A DNA stretch of 8,369 nucleotides from Treponema sp. (GTDB lineage Bacteria; Spirochaetota; Spirochaetia; Treponematales; Treponemataceae). Shown piece by piece: positions 6,046 to 8,369 of this stretch. Each line of letters begins with the position of its first letter. The first letter of the stretch is position 1. The notes under the pieces are model-generated. The model did not search any database, had not been told where the DNA came from, and saw nothing but the letters and a program-made list of their open reading frames with translations. The DNA lies in contig JAITOJ010000064.1 in assembly GCA_031290005.1 (NCBI GenBank), forward strand, positions 1 to 8,369, read 5' to 3'. Position numbers and translations under genes: made by a program.

Positions 6046-7394
6046 CCGTAGATAAAAGCCTGTTTTGGGCCTTTCACGATAACGCTGGAAAAGACCGGCT
6101 CTCTGGCATTGAAAATCCGAAAACTTTTTTCTTTTACTTCCGGCAGTCCCAAAAACATATCCGATTCAGTGGGACTGACCGGGCTGGTTTCATCGGTATA
6201 AAACTCTGAGTCAACCACCGACAGATTTTCAATGGGCGATTCGGGCAGCCCCGCGACAAACCCCGCCGAAGCGCGGCAGCCCGTGGCCCGGATACCCGCG
6301 ACGGAGATATTTTTAATCGACGGAGTTGCCGGATTAACAGGCAGGGCGCTGGTGGTGAAAAAACCATCGGACATGCTGGCGCCGCAGCGATAATACATAT
6401 TGATTGCCAGGGGGCAGAGATTGTTTGTCATGGTCAGATTGCGGAAATTGAGGTCCCGGATTTGGCCGCCCCGGCCGCGCCGGGTTTTTATGCGGATCCC
6501 CCGGTCTGTTCCGGTAAACTCGCAGTCCTCAGCGGTCACATCAAATATGCCGCCCGCGGTTTCGCTTCCGATAACGATGCCTCCGTGGGCATCGTTCACC
6601 CGGCAATTCCGCACCCGCACCTGGCAAGTCGGCTGATTCACCCGGATACCGTCTTCGCCGGACCCAGATTTCAAGGCGATGCCGTCATCCCCCACGCTCA
6701 CCCGGCAGCCTTCAATCACCACATTTTTGCAGGAATCCACATCTATGCCGTCGGTGTTCGGCGCGTCCGGCGGGTTCTTGATGGTGAGTCCCCGGATGGT
6801 CAGGTCATCGCAGAATACGGGGTGCAGGGTCCAGCAGGGCGAATTGGTGAGGGTGAAGTCCTCAAGCAGGATATGGGAACACTTGAAAAACTGCATGAGC
6901 GGGGGGCGCAAAAACTGCATACCTCTGCCGCCGCCGCCACCGGGCTGCCGCTCAAAACCAATATTCAGCGCGGCCAGCGCCCGCTCTTCCGGAGTCTGGG
7001 GCGTTTTCTGTTCCTGCCGCCGTTTATCCTGGAGCAGCTTCCACCATACCGCGCCGCTGCCGTCAAAACAGCCTTTCCCGGCAATAGTAATATGTTCCTG
7101 GCCGCTGGCAAACACCAGGGGGTGAAACCCGAAACACTCAACCCCTTCCCAGCGGGTACGCACCGGCGAATATCGTGTTACTTCTGGTGTGAAGGAAATG
7201 ACTGCCCCTTCCTCCAGAATCAGGGTGGTATGAGAAAAAAGTTCCAGCGGGCCGGTAATCCAAACCCCTTTACCGACCCGGAGGGTTCCGCCGCCGGCTT
7301 TTTGTATGGCCCCAAAAGCTGAGGCAAAGGCCGCTGAATTATCCTGATTTCCATCTCCGGTCGCGCCGAAGTATGTAATATCCCATTGGTTCAT
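6042..7394 (-). CDS. GH28 polygalacturonase-type glycoside hydrolase, probably intracellular
   Basis: This 450-residue right-handed beta-helix protein carries all the family GH28 active-site blocks: NTDG (213-216, Asp215), GDDG (235-238, Asp236 and Asp237), DAHGG (268-272, His270) and RIK (301-303). The N-terminus DITYFGATGDG is the usual start of the bacterial GH28 helix. The family inverts and hydrolyses alpha-1,4-galacturonic or related links in pectin and rhamnogalacturonan. No signal peptide is visible, which fits cytoplasmic trimming of imported oligogalacturonides, probably exo-acting, rather than attack on polymer. A charged/Gly-rich insert (about residues 122-158, including QDKRRQEQ and PGGGGGRG) precedes the catalytic core. 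GGAG lies 6 bases before the ATG. The stop codon overlaps that of the convergent isomerase gene. pyrH lies 67 bases upstream on the same strand, so readthrough from the pyrH promoter is possible. Family call is firm; precise substrate is not. Confidence 0.93.
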   Translation of the reverse strand: MNQWDITYFGATGDGNQDNSAAFASAFGAIQKAGGGTLRVGKGVWITGPLELFSHTTLILEEGAVISFTPEVTRYSPVRTRWEGVECFGFHPLVFASGQEHITIAGKGCFDGSGAVWWKLLQDKRRQEQKTPQTPEERALAALNIGFERQPGGGGGRGMQFLRPPLMQFFKCSHILLEDFTLTNSPCWTLHPVFCDDLTIRGLTIKNPPDAPNTDGIDVDSCKNVVIEGCRVSVGDDGIALKSGSGEDGIRVNQPTCQVRVRNCRVNDAHGGIVIGSETAGGIFDVTAEDCEFTGTDRGIRIKTRRGRGGQIRDLNFRNLTMTNNLCPLAINMYYRCGASMSDGFFTTSALPVNPATPSIKNISVAGIRATGCRASAGFVAGLPESPIENLSVVDSEFYTDETSPVSPTESDMFLGLPEVKEKSFRIFNAREPVFSSVIVKGPKQAFIYG

Positions 7395-7400
7395 AAATAA

Positions 7401-7404
7401 CTCC
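7401..7404 (-). promoter_or_regulatory. Shine-Dalgarno site of the GH28 gene
   Basis: GGAG on the minus strand, six bases before the ATG at 7394. The gap to pyrH (7395-7461) is AT-rich. I see no convincing promoter or intrinsic terminator in it, so how this gene is transcribed is unsettled. Confidence 0.65.
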
Positions 7405-7461
7405 GGCAGTAGAATAAAACAAACTGGATAAAAAATTCCGCTTACTTATTGTCTGATTCTG

Positions 7462-8151
7462 CTATGATATTTTGGTGCCGAAAAACCTTTCCCCCACCAG
7501 GGTTTTACGGATATTTTCCATGTCTTTCCCTCCTACGCACAACACGGTGATTCCTGTTTTTTGGGCATATTTGCTGGCAATGGGATCAAAGGGGGTGTTT
7601 TTACCCGGAATCCATTCGTCGCCCACCAGTTTGCGGAAATCCGCCCAGCTTATTGCATCTATGGGCTTCGCTTCGGGATTAACGCGCGGGTCATCGGTAT
7701 ATACTTTTTCGATATTCGATATATTAATTACGATTTTTGCGGCAAACCGTTCCGCAAGAAGTACCGCGTCATTGTCCGTGGAAAATCCCGGTTTCCACCC
7801 CGCGGCAATCATGATGCGGCCGGGAAACTCAGTGACTTTGGTGGGGTCATAGACTACATCAAGTTTGCACAGGCCGGAAAACAATGCCCGCAAAAGCTGG
7901 GCGTTCAGCCGGGTGGCCATAATGCCGATCCAGTCCGCTTCGCTTGCGGACACAGCGGTTTCTCCTGCCGCCGCCGTGTAGGCTTTTTGATAATTCCGGG
8001 CAGGAGCGCCGCCGCCCACCACCAGAATTAATTTCCGCGCCGGGTCTTCCGCAAGCACTTCCCGGGTCATTTGGTTAAACCGCGTAAGAAAATCTACATC
8101 CGGCGCACCGGGAGCCACAATGGAACCCCCTACTGATAAAACTGTTACCAT
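7462..8151 (-). CDS. pyrH: UMP kinase, archaeal/spirochaete type
   Basis: This 229-residue amino-acid-kinase-fold protein should phosphorylate UMP to UDP with ATP in the cytoplasm, for pyrimidine nucleotide supply. Landmarks are LSVGGSIVAPG (5-15), VVGGGAPARNY (44-54), DWIGIMATRLNAQLL (73-87), the GWKPGFSTDNDAVLLAE segment (118-134), NISNIEKVYTDDPRVNP (143-159) and PFDPIASKYAQKTGI (187-201). These resemble the archaeal UMP kinase family (for example Pyrococcus) more than E. coli PyrH, and spirochaetes are known to carry this form. The first glycine loop lacks the Lys of classical PyrH, a trait shared with the archaeal enzymes as I recall them. The start is forced: an in-frame TGA lies 19-21 bases upstream and ATG is the only candidate before the conserved strand. 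There is no Shine-Dalgarno sequence, and the -10 box is only 6 bases away, so the mRNA is probably leaderless. Fosfomycin-resistance-type or aspartokinase relatives fit less well. Confidence 0.9.
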   Translation of the reverse strand: MVTVLSVGGSIVAPGAPDVDFLTRFNQMTREVLAEDPARKLILVVGGGAPARNYQKAYTAAAGETAVSASEADWIGIMATRLNAQLLRALFSGLCKLDVVYDPTKVTEFPGRIMIAAGWKPGFSTDNDAVLLAERFAAKIVINISNIEKVYTDDPRVNPEAKPIDAISWADFRKLVGDEWIPGKNTPFDPIASKYAQKTGITVLCVGGKDMENIRKTLVGERFFGTKIS

Positions 8152-8157
8152 TGCACA

Positions 8158-8187
8158 AGTATATGTGTGTCAGTATTGGTCTGTCAA
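8158..8187 (-). promoter_or_regulatory. Sigma-70 promoter of pyrH, predicted leaderless
   Basis: On the minus strand a perfect TTGACA (8187-8182) is followed by an 18-base spacer and TATACT (8163-8158). Only six bases (TGTGCA) separate the -10 box from the pyrH ATG. Transcription would thus start at or within a base of the A of the start codon. Confidence 0.75.
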
Positions 8188-8221
8188 CTGGACGCCGCAA
8201 TTCGCACTCCGAACCCGCCCC

Positions 8222-8250
8222 TTGACACTTTTTTCACTGGCTGCTATACT
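8222..8250 (+). promoter_or_regulatory. Divergent sigma-70 promoter, predicted leaderless
   Basis: A perfect TTGACA (8222-8227), a 17-base spacer and TATACT (8245-8250) lie back to back with the pyrH promoter. Seven bases after the -10 box comes an ATG (8258). The predicted start of transcription coincides with that ATG. The two -35 boxes face each other across 34 bases (8188-8221), a stretch that could hold a shared operator, though I see no clear palindrome in it. Confidence 0.7.
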
Positions 8251-8257
8251 CACCCTC

Positions 8258-8294
8258 ATGTTTTTGTTGGTGCTGGTAGACACTATCTCTCGAT

Positions 8295-8296
<2 letters not shown>
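8258..8296 (+). CDS. Possible start of a divergent gene, lost at the contig end
   Basis: From the ATG at 8258 the frame reads MFLLVLVDTISRW before the sequence turns into a G/C-only run. The position directly behind a consensus promoter is the main evidence. The first residues are hydrophobic, as in a signal peptide or membrane segment. There is no Shine-Dalgarno sequence. With 13 codons no product can be named, and the true start could lie further on, in the unreadable part. Confidence 0.3.

Positions 8297-8369
<73 letters not shown>

Noticed and set aside
6462..7322. Long open frame on the plus strand opposite GH28 (286 codons)
   Set aside because: It is antisense to all the GH28 active-site blocks and has no motif of its own.
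7395..7461. Possible terminator between pyrH and GH28
   Set aside because: The T-rich stretch on the minus strand is not preceded by a GC-rich stem; only a long-range imperfect GCAGAAT/ATTCTACTGC match is visible.
8125..8151. UMP kinase missing the N-terminal Lys, as a sign of inactivity
   Set aside because: The archaeal/spirochaete branch of the family has GGS without that Lys (Pyrococcus enzyme, from memory), and all other motifs are intact.

Overview
The window looks like a chromosomal piece of a spirochaete, most likely a Treponema of the gut or termite-gut type. Three things point there. The UMP kinase at the right is the archaeal/spirochaete form rather than the usual bacterial PyrH. 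Two unrecognised lipoproteins carry short signal peptides ending in A-A-G-C and L-A-G-C. Genes are closely packed at moderately high GC (mid-50s percent, judged by eye). No mobile element, CRISPR array, rRNA or convincing tRNA is visible, and no gap between genes exceeds about 110 bases.

Left part (1-2920): the 3' end of a ribose-phosphate pyrophosphokinase-like gene (+) converges on a family-5 oligopeptide-type periplasmic binding protein (-), with a small hairpin between them. The binding-protein gene has a strong extended -10 promoter. Its -35 box lies inside the first codons of a divergent lipoprotein gene.

Middle (2249-6045, all +): two unrecognised lipoproteins joined by an ATGA stop/start overlap, then, after 37 bases, a GH105 unsaturated glycuronyl hydrolase whose end overlaps by 13 bases a xylose-isomerase-like TIM-barrel protein. 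The tight spacing suggests one transcription unit or two adjacent ones.

Right part (6042-8151, all -): a GH28 polygalacturonase-type hydrolase meets the TIM-barrel gene tail to tail, the two stop codons overlapping in one TTAA. Upstream of it on the same strand is pyrH. Beyond pyrH is a divergent promoter region in which both promoters place the -10 box only 6-7 bases before an ATG, predicting leaderless mRNAs. The last ~75 bases contain only G and C, mostly G, and look like a sequencing or assembly artefact at a contig end.

Functional reading: GH105, the TIM-barrel isomerase/epimerase and GH28 form a small pectin/rhamnogalacturonan module. Neither hydrolase has a visible signal peptide, so short imported oligouronides are probably cut in the cytoplasm and the sugars released are then isomerised. 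No transporter, lyase, KduI or KduD is present in the window. Which sugar the TIM-barrel enzyme acts on is the main open question.
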